From Obelidium mucronatum (taxonomy: Eukaryota; Chytridiomycota; Chytridiomycetes; Chytridiales; Chytriomycetaceae), in NCBI GenBank assembly GCA_025765595.1, contig JAIVFH010000036.1:124001-188000 (forward strand): DNA of 64,000 bases, given 5' to 3'. The notes below the pieces were generated by a model, which saw nothing but the letters and a program-made list of their open reading frames with translations, did no database searches and had not been told where the DNA came from. Below are positions 44,114-58,531 of the stretch, piece after piece (position 1 is the first letter of the stretch; every line of letters starts with the position of its first letter). A program made the position numbers and the translations under genes.

Positions 44114-45624
44114 TAATTCTGTGCAAAGAAATAAAATTATTAAACACTGAATTAACTGTGGCGCAAACCTTTAAGACAAACGGATCGCTACTGGTACTGA
44201 AATGCTCCAAAGTCCTCTGAGAATCATCCTGATGACTCGACTTATATCAACGGCTGTGAACATGGCACATTGGTCTAAATTTGGAACATCCTACAAAACT
44301 AACTGCGACCCAATCCGCATCACAAAAACTACTCCATGTCGCTTTTGTTTGATGCTGTGAAGGCAATACTTGAAGTTGCTGTGTGCATGGACGCTCGTAT
44401 CAAAACGTTTGGCAGCAATCAACACTGGTCAGCACATAAAATAGCATATATGTATCCAAAAATCGAATGGACACCCCGCCGAGCTCTTACATTGACCTGC
44501 CGCTGCCGATGTATGAACTGCAAGAACTCTTCAAACTTGTGTTGGTCTTGACGTCAAAAATCCCTATCAGCCAGCATTCACCACTAGTTGACCAACTTCC
44601 CACCACTCAATGAGTTCTATGAAAGAAATATAGCGGATATTCGTCATTTGCGGAAATTCGTCAGTTTGTGGCCAGCGGTTTAGCTCGGTATCCTCCAGAA
44701 ACGCATCATCGACCAAAATCAATCTCTAGCACAGATAATCTGAAAGGAAACAATATTGCGAATAGTTCGAATTACTTTTGGATAATGTCCTCGTTCAGAT
44801 TTAGCTGTGGCTTTGTTGGGTGGACACGGCAGAACTCTCCTCTGTCTGCTGGTTATGATTCCACTTGCTGAAGACAGAGTCTCGTTCCAGAAGCTTAAAA
44901 ATGAATGCAATATAAGTATGTCAGGGCGTTGTCGATTTGCTGGTGGAAGCGCGTTTTCGCGATGGTGAAACGAGTTGAACTGGAGCAGCCTATCCGCCAG
45001 CACAGCAGTTTCAGCATTATCGGGTCTTTTTGGGCAAACGAGTCTTTGCGCATTGTCTGCAGAGTGTTGTTTGGAAATCTCTCTGGAAAGGCAAGTTTTC
45101 AGCTGGTTTTGTTTCTTCCCCTTCTTCTCTTCTCGCCTTCCACTCTCCTCTTTTCTTCACGCTACACCTATCCTATTTTATTAGCTCTTTTGCTTGTAGT
45201 CTTTTTTTCTATCGTGTTTGTATCCTGTTCTTTGGTCGCCACTCCACCGTCAACTTAACACCGCAGTGGGAACCCTGATAATTATTCAATATATTATCTA
45301 ACTAGATAGCTTTACCCCTCCTTCTTACCCCTCCTTCTCCTCCTGGCTCTTTTGTCCTGCTTCAATAATCGAAGCAGGAGTTTTGACCTTAAATCATTAT
45401 TCATTTACTGTCTCTTAAATACCCACCCCTTGTCTTTCTTATTTTCAGGGCTCCCTTTCACATCTTCTTTTGTTTTGTTTCTCTTTGAACGCGTTTATTC
45501 TCACACAACTTTGTCTTCACTAACATGCTACTATTGGACATCCCCCACACTACTTCGATACTTTCCATCCATCTATCTCTATCATTGCCTTTGATAATTA
45601 ACAAAGCTTCTTACCTTCTTTAGA
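44114..45624. other. gene-poor region, possible decayed gene and CT-rich leader
   Basis: No intact gene recognised. Two coding-like segments occur: 44467-44613 (ATG to stop, 48 residues, MDTPPSSYIDLPLPMYELQE) and 44643-44871 (FAEIRQFVASGLARYPPE and onward), interrupted by stops. They may be remnants of one gene, or exons of a gene I cannot reconstruct. From about 45100 to 45620 the + strand is strongly C/T-rich, as in many fungal promoters and 5' leaders, and probably belongs to the kinase gene at 45625. Confidence 0.4.
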
Positions 45625-47136
45625 ATGAACACTATGTTGACTCAGTGCGGCCTCCGGGCTCAGTTCACTGCAACAAAGTTCAGTCATCCAACTCCAAGGA
45701 AGGAGCAAGTATTGTGGTTTCACCCGACCACTTACTTCGCCACTTGGAGTGAGAGAATTAGAAAGGACGTCACGCCTTTCATCAACGTTCGTGACTTGGT
45801 AAGCAGAGGCCTCATCGTTTCTGTCCCGTGATACTTACCAACCCAACCCCCCACACACCCACTCCAGCCGCGCTTCTGCGACGACAAGCCGCGCGTTTCC
45901 CACCTGCGCTACATCGCAGGTCTGAGAAACGCGACCGCGACAGCCGCCACGGTGCGCATGGCGGCCGTGTCCGTTGCCAGCGGCCCTCCACCGCCGCAGT
46001 CCGCCACCGCCGCCTCCGCCACCCCCGCATCCGCCACCCCCGGCGCGCTGCCGTCGCTGCCGTCGCGCGCGCCCAGCCGGGCCCCCGCCACCCTGCCGTC
46101 GCTGGGCTTGCCGCCACTGCCGCTGCCCTCCCACGCCCGCTCGCCGCAAGACCTGGCGCGCGCCGCCGTGGCCCAAGCCGTCCTCCACAGCAGCCAATTC
46201 TTTGGCTTGGGAGGGCGATTTGCAATTGAAGGGGTGACTGGTTGCGGCGGCAACGGCGCCGTCCTGAAGGTGTTGGACAACTTTGATGGCACCTATAAAG
46301 CCATCAAGGTTGTCTACAAGAGCCAGTGGGACGTGGCGGGACAGTGGCCAGACGAGATCCTGGTCATGGTAGAAATCGGACGCCGCCTCCCATTCTCTCC
46401 AATCGTGACATTGGAAGATGCGTGGGAGGACCCATCCAACTTCTACATCATCATGGAGTTGTTTGGGGCGTGGTCGGTTTCACCAAGCCTGGCCCCCATC
46501 GACATCCCTGCCACTCCATTCCATCAAGCACCACTGTCGATTCCATTCTTGATGGGATCCGGTGACTTGCATGGATTTGTCCAGGAGTTGGTGGGGAACC
46601 TGGGGAACCTGTCGCCGGCGATTTGCAAGGGTCTCGTGCGCCAGTGTGGGCAAGGGCTCCACGATCTCCACTGTATGCAAGCCTACCATGGAGACGTAAA
46701 ACTCTCCAACTATCTGGTGCGATACAGTGGAGGGTTGATTGAAGTTGTGCTGAGTGACTTGGGTCACTGCAAGCAAACTTCCATCCACCCAACCTTCTAT
46801 GGAACTCCGCTCCTCACGGCGCCAGAGTTCTTGGGAGGATATTCTCGCCATATTCCGAAAGATGGTTGTGCGGCGGACGTGTTTGCACTTGGGCTGGTGT
46901 TTTTCCAGCTCTTGTTTTCAAACTTGTTCCCCTCCATCATGATGAATATTGCAACGGGGTCCATTGGATATATGCAAGTTGCTGCTAGTGGTGGAGCTTC
47001 TGGAAGCTTGCCACTGGACAACTTGGGTCAATTCTTGGATCCTGAAGCTTTGCATCTGTTGCAAGGGATGCTGATGATCAACCCTTGCGACAGGTTCAAC
47101 ATGGCGCAAGTAATGGCCCATCCATGCTTAAACTAA
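45625..47136 (+). CDS. protein kinase with variant HGD/DLG motifs
   Basis: Exons 45625-45798 and 45868-47136 give 480 residues. The N-terminal 120 residues are Ala/Pro/Ser-rich and encoded by GC-rich DNA. The kinase domain starts near FGLGGRFAIEGVTGCGGNGAVLKV. It keeps the VAIK-type Lys (YKAIKVVYK), an alpha-C Glu (ILVMVEIGRRL), HGDVKLSNYLV in place of HRDxKxxN, SDLGHCK in place of DFG, and APE (LTAPEFLGG), followed by DVFALGLVFFQLLFS. All catalytic residues (K, E, D, N, D) are present, so activity is likely. HGD/HGN-type loops occur in a few distinct kinase groups. I cannot name the family. Confidence 0.82.
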
Positions 47137-47343
47137 AAGCTGGAAGGCAGTGTACTGTGGTGTGTGAATTGATGTGGTGCTGTGTATTTAAATGAGTGGT
47201 TGACTGCTCAATAATAAAGATTTTAAAGATTGTTATTAAGCTGTGTATATTTTTTAAGTTAATAAACCGGAACGGCTTCCGGCTTCCGGTGGCTTCAAAT
47301 TTCATGCAACATCCAAGACTACAAAAAATTCACGCATCGAAGA

Positions 47344-49851
47344 ATGAACTCAGTCAAACTGCTGAATCTTCTTGCTCTGCTGCTCGCAGCAACTCCAACA
47401 AATGTCGGCGCCATCCCTGCAGGACCAGTCACCTCCTTTGAACGTTTACCAACAAACGGCCAATTCCGAATCCTGACAGAAACCACGACAACGCTACTCA
47501 GCATTCTCGCTGGAGATACTGTTCGCCTTCAAACTGTAAAGAGAGGCGACGCATTCACTGAGCCAGGAAAACCCTCCATTGTCATCAAGACCAAGTGGGA
47601 GGATGATGTGACATCCACTGTCGACGAAACCAATGACAAGGAAATAACAGTATCTTGGGTGAATAAGAAGGAAGGAAGTAATGCGCGCTATACAGTGCAC
47701 ATTCCAAAAGCGCCTGCCGCACTCAAGGTTGCCATTACGGGTACCAATGGAAACGCTGTTTACGAGGAATCTTTGCCGATTGATATTGGAGTTAACTATA
47801 CGTCTCAGTATTTGACTCACGGTGGGGAGGAGCAGTTTTTCGGTGGAGGAATGCAGAATGGTCGATTCACACACAAGTTCAATACCATCAAGGTAAAACA
47901 CCACCCGTTTCCCTCCACACTTTCCACTCCCCCTATCTGTATCATATATATTTAAGAGAAAAAACCTTTTTTCTTTGTGCCACAAAAAAAAAAAAAAAAA
48001 AAATAGGTGGAACGCTCCGACAACTGGGACGACAAGGGAACCCCCAACTCCTCCCCCTTCTACATGTCCACCAAAGGATACGGAATCTTTCGAAACACAT
48101 TCAGTCCCGGAACCTACGATTTCACCACCACAAAGGCACCCAACGGCGTCGTCACGACACACGCGGAACCACGATTCGACGCCTACATTTTCCTATCCCC
48201 GTCTTTGAAGGGAATCCTTGACCCGTTCACGCAAGTCACGGGGCGTCCGTTTTTGCCGCCAATGTATGGGTTGGAGTTGGGAGACAGTGATTGTTATCTG
48301 CATAACGCGAACCGTGGGGAGCGACGCACGCTTTCGTATACGACTGAAATCGCGGATGGGTATGTTGAGAATGATATGCCTGTTGGTTGGTTGCTTGTGA
48401 ATGATGGGTATGGGTGTGGGTATGAGGATTTACCGGAGACGGCGGCGATGCTTGCGAGTAGGAATATTTCGATGGGGTTATGGACTGAATTTGATTTGAC
48501 CAATCAGCCGTATGAAGTGCAGGAGGGGCAAGTGAGAGTACGCAAGTTGGATGAAAAGTGGATTGGGGAAGGGTATGAATTTGCGTTGAGTGGGTGTGAG
48601 ATTGCGTATAATGGAATCGAGGATTACAGTGACGCTCGAGGGTAATTATATTTTTTTCTGTTCCTTCCCTCAACCATAAAAAAAACTGACCCTGCATTTC
48701 CCTTCCCCTACCTACCACTCTACACAAATAGATTCGTCTGGACAGTCGAAGGCTGGGCCGGAACCCAACGATGCAGCGTAATGTGGAGCGGCGACCAAAA
48801 AGGAACCTGGGAAAACATCCGCGTCCACATCCCCACCTTCCAAGGCGCCGGACTCAGCGCGCAAGCCTGGACATCCGGCGACATTGACGGAATCTGGACC
48901 GGCAGCGCAATCACATACACGCGAGACCTCCAACACAAGGCGTTTGCACCCGTCGTCATGTCCATGAGCGGGTGGGCGCCGTTTGATAAGCAACCGTGGC
49001 GGTATGGGGAGCCGTACACGTCTATAAACCGCAAATATTTGAAACTGCGGCAGTCGTTGCTTCCGTACTTTTATAGTTTTGCGGCTGAGGCGTATTTTAA
49101 AGGTATCCCACCTATCCGGGCGTTGGTGTTGGAATACCCAAATGACCCTGTCACCTGGACGACGGCTGTTCAATACGAATTCTTGTTTGGCACACAATTT
49201 CTTGTGGCGCCCGTATACACGGAAGGAGCTGTCGTCCGCAACGGGATCTACCTGCCTGAAGGAACTTGGTTCGATTATTGGCGAGGAGGCGTCAGGTACC
49301 ATGGAAACCAAGTTCTGAATGGGTTCCCAGCTCCGTTGGACACATTGCCCTTGTTTGTCAAGGCCGGTAGTATTATCCCAATGTGGGGTAACGTGAATTC
49401 GTTCCGTGAGGTGGATAAAGAGAGGGATGATTTGATTCTGGACTTGTACCCAGCGAGTGGGGCTTTTGAGTTTGACTTGTATGAGGATGATATGGTGACT
49501 CGGAAGCATCGCGTTGGAGAGTATTCGTATCAAAAGTTTACAATGACTAGCAGTGGTGATGACAAGGTGGAGTTTGACATTGGGCAAGTTGTTGGAGAGT
49601 ATACTGGTAAACCGGCAATTCGTGGATACAAGTTGAAAGTGCATGCGGATTTGGTGTTCACTCAGACGGTGGAAAACACTGTTGATGTGAAGAACGTAGA
49701 ATGTAACATTGTGGATGCAGTTATTAGTCTGGAAAAGGACAATGTTATCTTGGTTCGCATTCCACGCTTTGCCACCAGCGAGTCAAAGCACATTGTCTTG
49801 TCCATGAGACCAAGGGCTGTCGTCGGCAACAACTTTGTTTTCCAAAATTGA
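47344..49851 (+). CDS. secreted glycoside hydrolase family 31 (alpha-glucosyltransferase-like)
   Basis: Exons 47344-47892, 48007-48641 and 48732-49851 give 767 residues. The N-terminal signal peptide is MNSVKLLNLLALLLAATPTNVGA, so the protein is probably secreted or wall-bound. The GH31 barrel contains RKLDEKWIGEGYEFAL with the nucleophile Asp, GIEDYSDARGFVWTVEGWAG, MWSGDQKGTWE and TSGDIDGIWTGS with the acid/base Asp. These resemble bacterial 6-alpha-glucosyltransferase/isomaltosyltransferase-type GH31 enzymes more than ordinary fungal maltases, whose nucleophile motif is WxDMNE. The substrate is an alpha-glucan or oligosaccharide. Intron 1 ends in an A-run just before the AG. Confidence 0.88.
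47893..48006 (+). other. intron with poly-A abutting the 3' splice site
   Basis: The 114-nt intron of the GH31 gene ends with about 21 A followed by TAG, instead of the usual pyrimidine tract; a TTTTTTCTTT tract lies further upstream. Frame requires its removal, since it contains in-frame stops. Confidence 0.8.
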
Positions 49852-50168
49852 AATATTGTAAGTTACGGGGACTCAAGTTTCCTTAAGTTTGAAATTCTAA
49901 AAGCAAAGTAAGAGGACTCCAATAAAGGGTTTATTGATTCAAGATTATTTTGGAGGTTGAATCCAAAAATTCACAGAATTTATCTACAAGCATCAAAATA
50001 ATGAGGCTGCTTGAACCAAAACAAAAGAAAAATGACTGAGAGAGTTTGTGGAGGACACGGGAGAGAGAGAGAGAGTAACGGGTCAACAAATTTGTCCATA
50101 GCGGGCAAACAAAGATAAAAAAAACAACAATAACAAGACCAACAAAACACCCTTCAGCGTGCCACATT
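49852..50168. other. convergent 3' spacer
   Basis: 317 bp between the GH31 and CBS-PB1 stops. It contains AATAAA at 49921, a GA-repeat at about 50059-50076 and A-rich sequence; no gene seen. Confidence 0.5.
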
Positions 50169-52328
50169 TTAGTAGTATCTTGGGCTATACAAGCGTGACA
50201 CGGCAAATGCAGCCACGACAACAATCCCCGCACTAATGGCAACATTCACACTCAACGGCGCATCCTTCAAGAAAGCAACAAACCCTTCCTCCCTCTTTGG
50301 CGCTTCTCCTCCAACAGCTGCTGCTGCGGCAGCGGCAGGAGCCGACGATGACGACACGACCACCTCCCTCTTCAAATTCACGTCATCACTCGCCCCCACA
50401 ATACACCTCACATTCAATTTCTCACCCAACCGTCTCGACATTCCAATCGCTTCCTCCAAATCCGAGTCCCCACTCAAGAGAACCCAATCACCATCATCGT
50501 CTTCATAACTCAATTTCACGGAATCTTCGTCGGCCGTGTTTGCCAGATTTAACCGACCAATTGCAATTGCTTTGAGGTCCGACAGGGAAATTCCAGTCAT
50601 GACGTGGAAACGTACAACTTTGGATTGCTTTGGATCAGTCAGCTTGATTCCGACTCGAGATGGATCGTCATAGACGGATGTGCTTGCAGTCGGGCTGACG
50701 GTCCCATTGTTTGTGAGGGACGGGTTGTATGCTGGTTGTTGAATGTAGTTGTTGTTGTTGTTGTTGGGTCCGAGGCCAGGCATATGGTTTCTGTGCAGAT
50801 TTTCAGGGCTTCCCAATTGTTGAGATTGTTGAGACTGGTAAGAAATTGCACTTGTACTCATGAAAGAGTTGTTGTAACTCTGGGGTATTTCAGATTGGTG
50901 CGGAATAGGGGATCGAACTTGAGCTGGAATGGTTTGACGCTGCGAGCCTCCGTATGGGCTGGGTGCTGTCACATAGCTGTTTCGAGTGCTGTTTGGTCCG
51001 CTCGGGTTTTGTGCAGTGTAGAATGTATTGATTGTGGAAGGAGTAGAGTAGCGCTGCGGATTTCCTTGAGGTTGGGAAAAGGACGAGTGGTGGTCATCCG
51101 AAAATGCTTCGGAGCCAGCATTGGATTCACTGTCGACAGTGGACCATGTTGAGTTCCAAAAATTGTTCCAGAGCGGACCCGATGGTTCCGCAGCATTGTA
51201 AGAAACACTTTGGTCCTTGTTTTCAGTATTGATCTAAAAGAGATGTTGTATTAGCAACCAGCGCTAGTCACCCAAAAAAAGAAGCGATTTCTAACCATAT
51301 AGTCAAGCATGGACATGGTCAGGGTAAGCACATCGACAAGACCGATAGGCGTGTTACCATCGCAGACTGGAAGATGCAGGTAGTGACCAGCTGTAGGAAG
51401 ATATATTTGGTTGTGTGCGTGAGATACAAAACAAGACACAAGGTCTAAATATACAAAAAAAAAACACACACCATGCAACATCTTGAGGGCGTCGAGGATG
51501 GAGGTTGACGCCGGACCCGACTTTGGATTGGGTGTCTAATGACATTAAATGGTTAAGCGTTGGGAGGGACACGACAGGGCAAGCAAGACACACCATGATC
51601 GCAGACACACTCGTCTCGGCGGCATTTAGCCCCGCGCCCACGACCTTGTTCACAATGTCCTTCGTGGTCAGGATGCCCAGCAGCTGCAGACCCGCCGGGC
51701 TGTTCTCGACGACCAGCACGCCAGTTTCGTGGCCGTCGCGCATGACCTCGGCGGCGGCCTGGATCGAGGCGCCGGGCGCGACGAGCGGCACGGGCCCCTT
51801 CTTGGCGAGCACGGCGGCCAGGTCCGGACAGCCGCGCACGGCGTCGACCTTGCGGCCGAGCTCGTCGAGCTTGTCGAAGACGCACTTGGTGATGTCGAGC
51901 ACGCCGACGACGTTCGTGCCGTCGGCGGAGGCGTCCGAGTCGGCGTCCGAGTCGTCGTCCGCGCCGCCGCCGCCGCCGTCGTCCGCCGCGGAGATCACGG
52001 GCAGGTGGCGGAAGCGGCGGCCGACCATCACGCCGAGCGCGTCGTTGCGCGGGCCGCTCTCGAACACGGCGACCGGGTCGCGCGTCATCGCCGCTGCGAC
52101 CGTCGTTGTGCGCGGGTCGCGCGCCGCCGCCACCACGCGGTACACCACGTCCTTGTCCGTCAGGATGCCGCTGAGCTGTCCGAGCGAGTTGACCGCGAGC
52201 ACGCAGTCCATGCGCTTCGACGCCATCAGCCGCGCAGCCTGCACGATCAGCGCACTCTCGATCACCTGGATGGCTGCGGACGGATGCAGCGAGGCCACCG
52301 TTCCCTTGGTCTTTCGCACTGGCGCCAT
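50169..52328 (-). CDS. CBS-PB1 protein with C-terminal membrane anchor
   Basis: Four exons from ATG 52328. Two pairs of CBS motifs are present in the GC-rich first exon and the short exons that follow (for example MDCVLAVNSLGQLSGILTDKD, GVLVVENSPAGLQLLGILTTKD, AGHYLHLPVCDGNTPIGLVD). A Ser/Asn/Gln-rich linker leads to a PB1 domain (VVRFHVMTGISLSDLKAIAIG, LSYEDDDGDWVLLSGDSDLEEAI), and a tail helix (SVNVAISAGIVVVAAFAVSRLYS) ends 5 residues from the C-terminus. CBS pairs bind adenine nucleotides; PB1 mediates protein pairing. The order CBS-PB1-tail anchor occurs in fungal Mug70-like proteins. The tail suggests attachment to ER or mitochondrial outer membrane. Confidence 0.88.
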
Positions 52329-52730
52329 TTGCTGCTGCTGTTTCTTCGGAAAAATTGTGTTTTCGTGGTAGTGCACACTTTCACTTTCAAAATGCTTCCG
52401 CAAATTGCCCTCTTTACTTGTTTGCTTGGATTACAAGAATCATGGGAAATCAAATCAACGAGACAACTTTTCTCGTAATAAGTAAGACGATCGGTCGGTA
52501 TTGGTTCGACATTTCATATCTTTTTACATCTTTCAAGTATAATGTTGACTGACCGTACGAAAGAAATTAAAAATAAACAAAGAAGAGAGATTCAAGGAAA
52601 ATCAACTTTCGACTTGATCAAAATGGTTTAATTTAGTTTGTTTTTACTTACGGTAGATTATCTTTTATTCTCACTACTGTATTGCGGGTATTCTCTTTAT
52701 TTTGCAGATAAGCTTTTCCCTTTTTGTGAA
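52329..52730. promoter_or_regulatory. divergent promoter region, CBS-PB1 / ARG5,6
   Basis: 402 bp between start codons, AT-rich except at the CBS-PB1 end. No uORF peptide of the arginine-attenuator type was identified. TGACTGAC-like sequence at about 52545-52552 recalls Gcn4/CPC1 sites (TGACTC), but weakly. Confidence 0.4.
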
Positions 52731-55873
<3,143 letters not shown>

Positions 55874-56015
55874 AAAAAAAATACAGTTGTTTTTTTGGGG
55901 GGGAACACTTGAAGAATAAATTGTTTGAAGCTAACGCTTTTATTTTTTTAATTTTTTTTTATTCAAGTGCAAAAATACAAGTGAATGAAAGCAGCAATGA
56001 AAACAAAAAAACAAA
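55874..56015. other. convergent 3' spacer
   Basis: AT-rich, with AATAAA at about 55915 and T-runs. Probable 3' processing signals for ARG5,6 and the PARP-Deltex gene. Confidence 0.4.
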
Positions 56016-58436
56016 TCAACAAACTCCACGATCCTTCAACTCATCTTCCACCCTCCACAAATAAGTCTCGTCTGGATACCCATACGCCAACACTCCCCCC
56101 GAAACACTCGTCTTGTGATGAATATTCCAAACAAGCGTATTCTCCCGCCCCGTAGTCGCGCTTTTCCCTACCCGAAAGCAAAGCCTCCGATCCCACGCCG
56201 TCTTCATCAACCCCACCACTTTCCGTCCTTCAACAGTATCGGGAAAGTACGTGGTTCGATTCAAATGGTGTTCCGGCCCACGCACATCATACGATACAAT
56301 CAAGGCCCCCGCTGTTGTTGGGAATCCCGGGAGTTTGAGATTGGGGCTCGGGGTGATTGTCATTGTGCCGTTGGGACAAGTTCCAATCTCGGTGCCGTCA
56401 ACGACATTGCAGTAAGGACATTTGATCCACGAATGAGAGACGCCCGACATTGTGGTTCCAGTGTGAGATAGAGTTTTGTGGCATGTTGGACAGAGCTTGT
56501 GGGTGCATTGGGTTAGAGTAATCATGTTTTCAACAGTCTCGGTGCAAATTTCACAGTTGGTTGGTTCTTCTTGTTTGTTGAGGTCATTGTCTTTGGTTGG
56601 GATTTGAGGAACTGGCATATTTTCGACTGGGGAAAGAATTTCATTGGATGTTGTGTGTGTGGTTGTAATATCAGGGAGCAGGCATGGACTTGAAGTAAGA
56701 TCAATAGCGTCAGTGGTATCGAGAATTGAATCAATTGCTTCCGCTGGAATGATTGGGGCTTTTCTTTTGGTGGTTGGGATATCTGTTTTGCACGTGAAAG
56801 CAACGGTCAATAAATAAGATTATGCATACAACAAATAAAACCATTTCCAACCATCTTCATCGTCAATAACTACAGTGGGCATCTTACGCTTTCGAGAACG
56901 AGGAGAATATGTATCAGAAACAACAAGTACAGGATCATCTAAAAGACTGGTCAGAGACGTGGGCTTTCGGTTTGTAACTCTCTTGGCGGCATCAACATCA
57001 TCATCATCATCGCTGTCCAATATCACAAAGGCTCCGCTTCCAATGGATTGCCTCAAATTAACAGACTTGGATACAGCTACTACAGAATTAGGTTTCGGGC
57101 GGATGGCTTGGACAGGCTTTTCAGATCCGCACCGAATACAATCCAAGAAGTCATCGTCGTTCAATGAAGGGCAATATGTGCATTTCCACTGCGGTCCAGT
57201 TGGGGTTTGCGGTTTTGGGGGCGAATTCAGCACTTCATCCAAAATGACAGCAGTCTTTGATCGCGGTTTAGCAACAGGGTCGGGGAGAATATCTGCAGAC
57301 ATGGCGTTGAATATGTGCGCCGCGTATAATTTCCACGTAGAGATGCTTGGAATTGGTGGTGAACACCGCCAAGCAAATGGGGGTATTGGACATGGTCCCG
57401 GAGTATAAGCAGCTGGTGTATAAGTCACGGCATAAACAGGAACGCATTGATGAGAGTTATAAATAACGTATTCGTTTGCACCGGCGGGACCGGCTGGCTG
57501 AGCCACGATTGAATCAAAGAACAGATCATTCTTGTTTCGCTTTTGCGCGTCCACTTTGAGAGGCTCACGAACGGCCGAGCGAATGTGGCCGCCGTTATCG
57601 ACAAACAGACAATCGCCAAGAAGGACTTGGAAGATGAAGATGGTCGCGTTTGCATCATAGCCCATGGACTTCCTCGGGTCATCGGCAAAGTAGATTCCGC
57701 GACCCAGCAGGCCGCCGTTGCCCATGCGGCAGTCGAGTCCCTGCGCAAGCACGTCGGCCACAGGCGCGCGCGAGCAGTGGAACAGCAGCGCGCAGTTGTC
57801 CGCGTACTCGGGGAAGTCCGGCGGGGCGCCGGCGCGGGCGTGGTCGTCGAAGTTCGCGTCGGCCTGCGCGCGCAGCGCCACGGCGGCGTTGTCGAGGCCC
57901 AGGCGCCGCAGCGCCTTGGCGGAGCGCGTCTTCAGCCGCAGCAGCTCGGCGCGCCGCGCGCTGAACTGCGCCGCCAGCGCCGGGTTCGTCACGCGCTCGA
58001 CGCCCGCCGCCCGCACGCCGAACCCGCCGAGCAGCGCTTCGACCGCTGCGAGCTCGGCGCCACCCGCCGCCGTGCGCATGAACGGCGCCTGCGACGCCTG
58101 CACGTGCGCCGCCGCCGTCGCGCGCTCGTGGTTCGGCGGGAACAGCGGCCCGCGTGGCGCGTCCACTTCTAGCGCGCTGGGCGGCCGCGCGCCGGCGAAG
58201 GCGGGCGCGGGCGGCGGCGGTGGCGCGGGCGGTGGCGGCGCGTGTCCGAGTCCAAACAACGGGTTGAATGCCGCGCCAAACGCGTTCAGCAGCTGTGCGT
58301 TTCCGCCCGGAGGCATCATGTTCAACTGCATCGCTTGCGTCAACATGGTCGAATATGTCGCGGCCGTCGAAGGAGCAGCTGGCTGCCTGGGTCGGCGGGG
58401 GCGGGGGCCGTGGGGCGCCTTCTTTGCCTTGGTCAT
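56016..58436 (-). CDS. PARP - RanBP2 zinc finger - RING - Deltex C-terminal (DTC) fusion
   Basis: Exons 58436-56852 and 56782-56016, joined by a 69-nt intron (GTTGGA donor, TATTGAC branch site, AACAG acceptor), give 783 residues in one frame. Pro/Ala-rich N-terminus. PARP catalytic domain (about 145-345) with triad His220 (ALLFHCSR), Tyr249 (GRGIYFADDPRK), Glu322 (NEYVIYNSHQC). RanBP2-type finger (WKCTYC...CIRC, Cys 419/422/433/436). C3HC4 RING (Cys605/608, Cys621-His623, Cys626/629, Cys650/653). DTC domain (about 659-783) with GTCPNGTMTI, LPGFPTTAGALIVSYDV, YFPDTVEGRKVVGLM, WNIHHKTSVSGG and GYPDETYL. In animals Deltex ligases bind NAD+/ADP-ribose through DTC and DTX3L partners PARP9; here both parts are one polypeptide. 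Confidence 0.88.
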
Positions 58437-58531
58437 TTATTTTGTTTTTGAATCTCGAGAAAGTATTCCATTACAAAATAGTAGCATCTCGAAGTTTTAT
58501 TTCCCATAAGAATGCTTTATTTTCACTCTAT

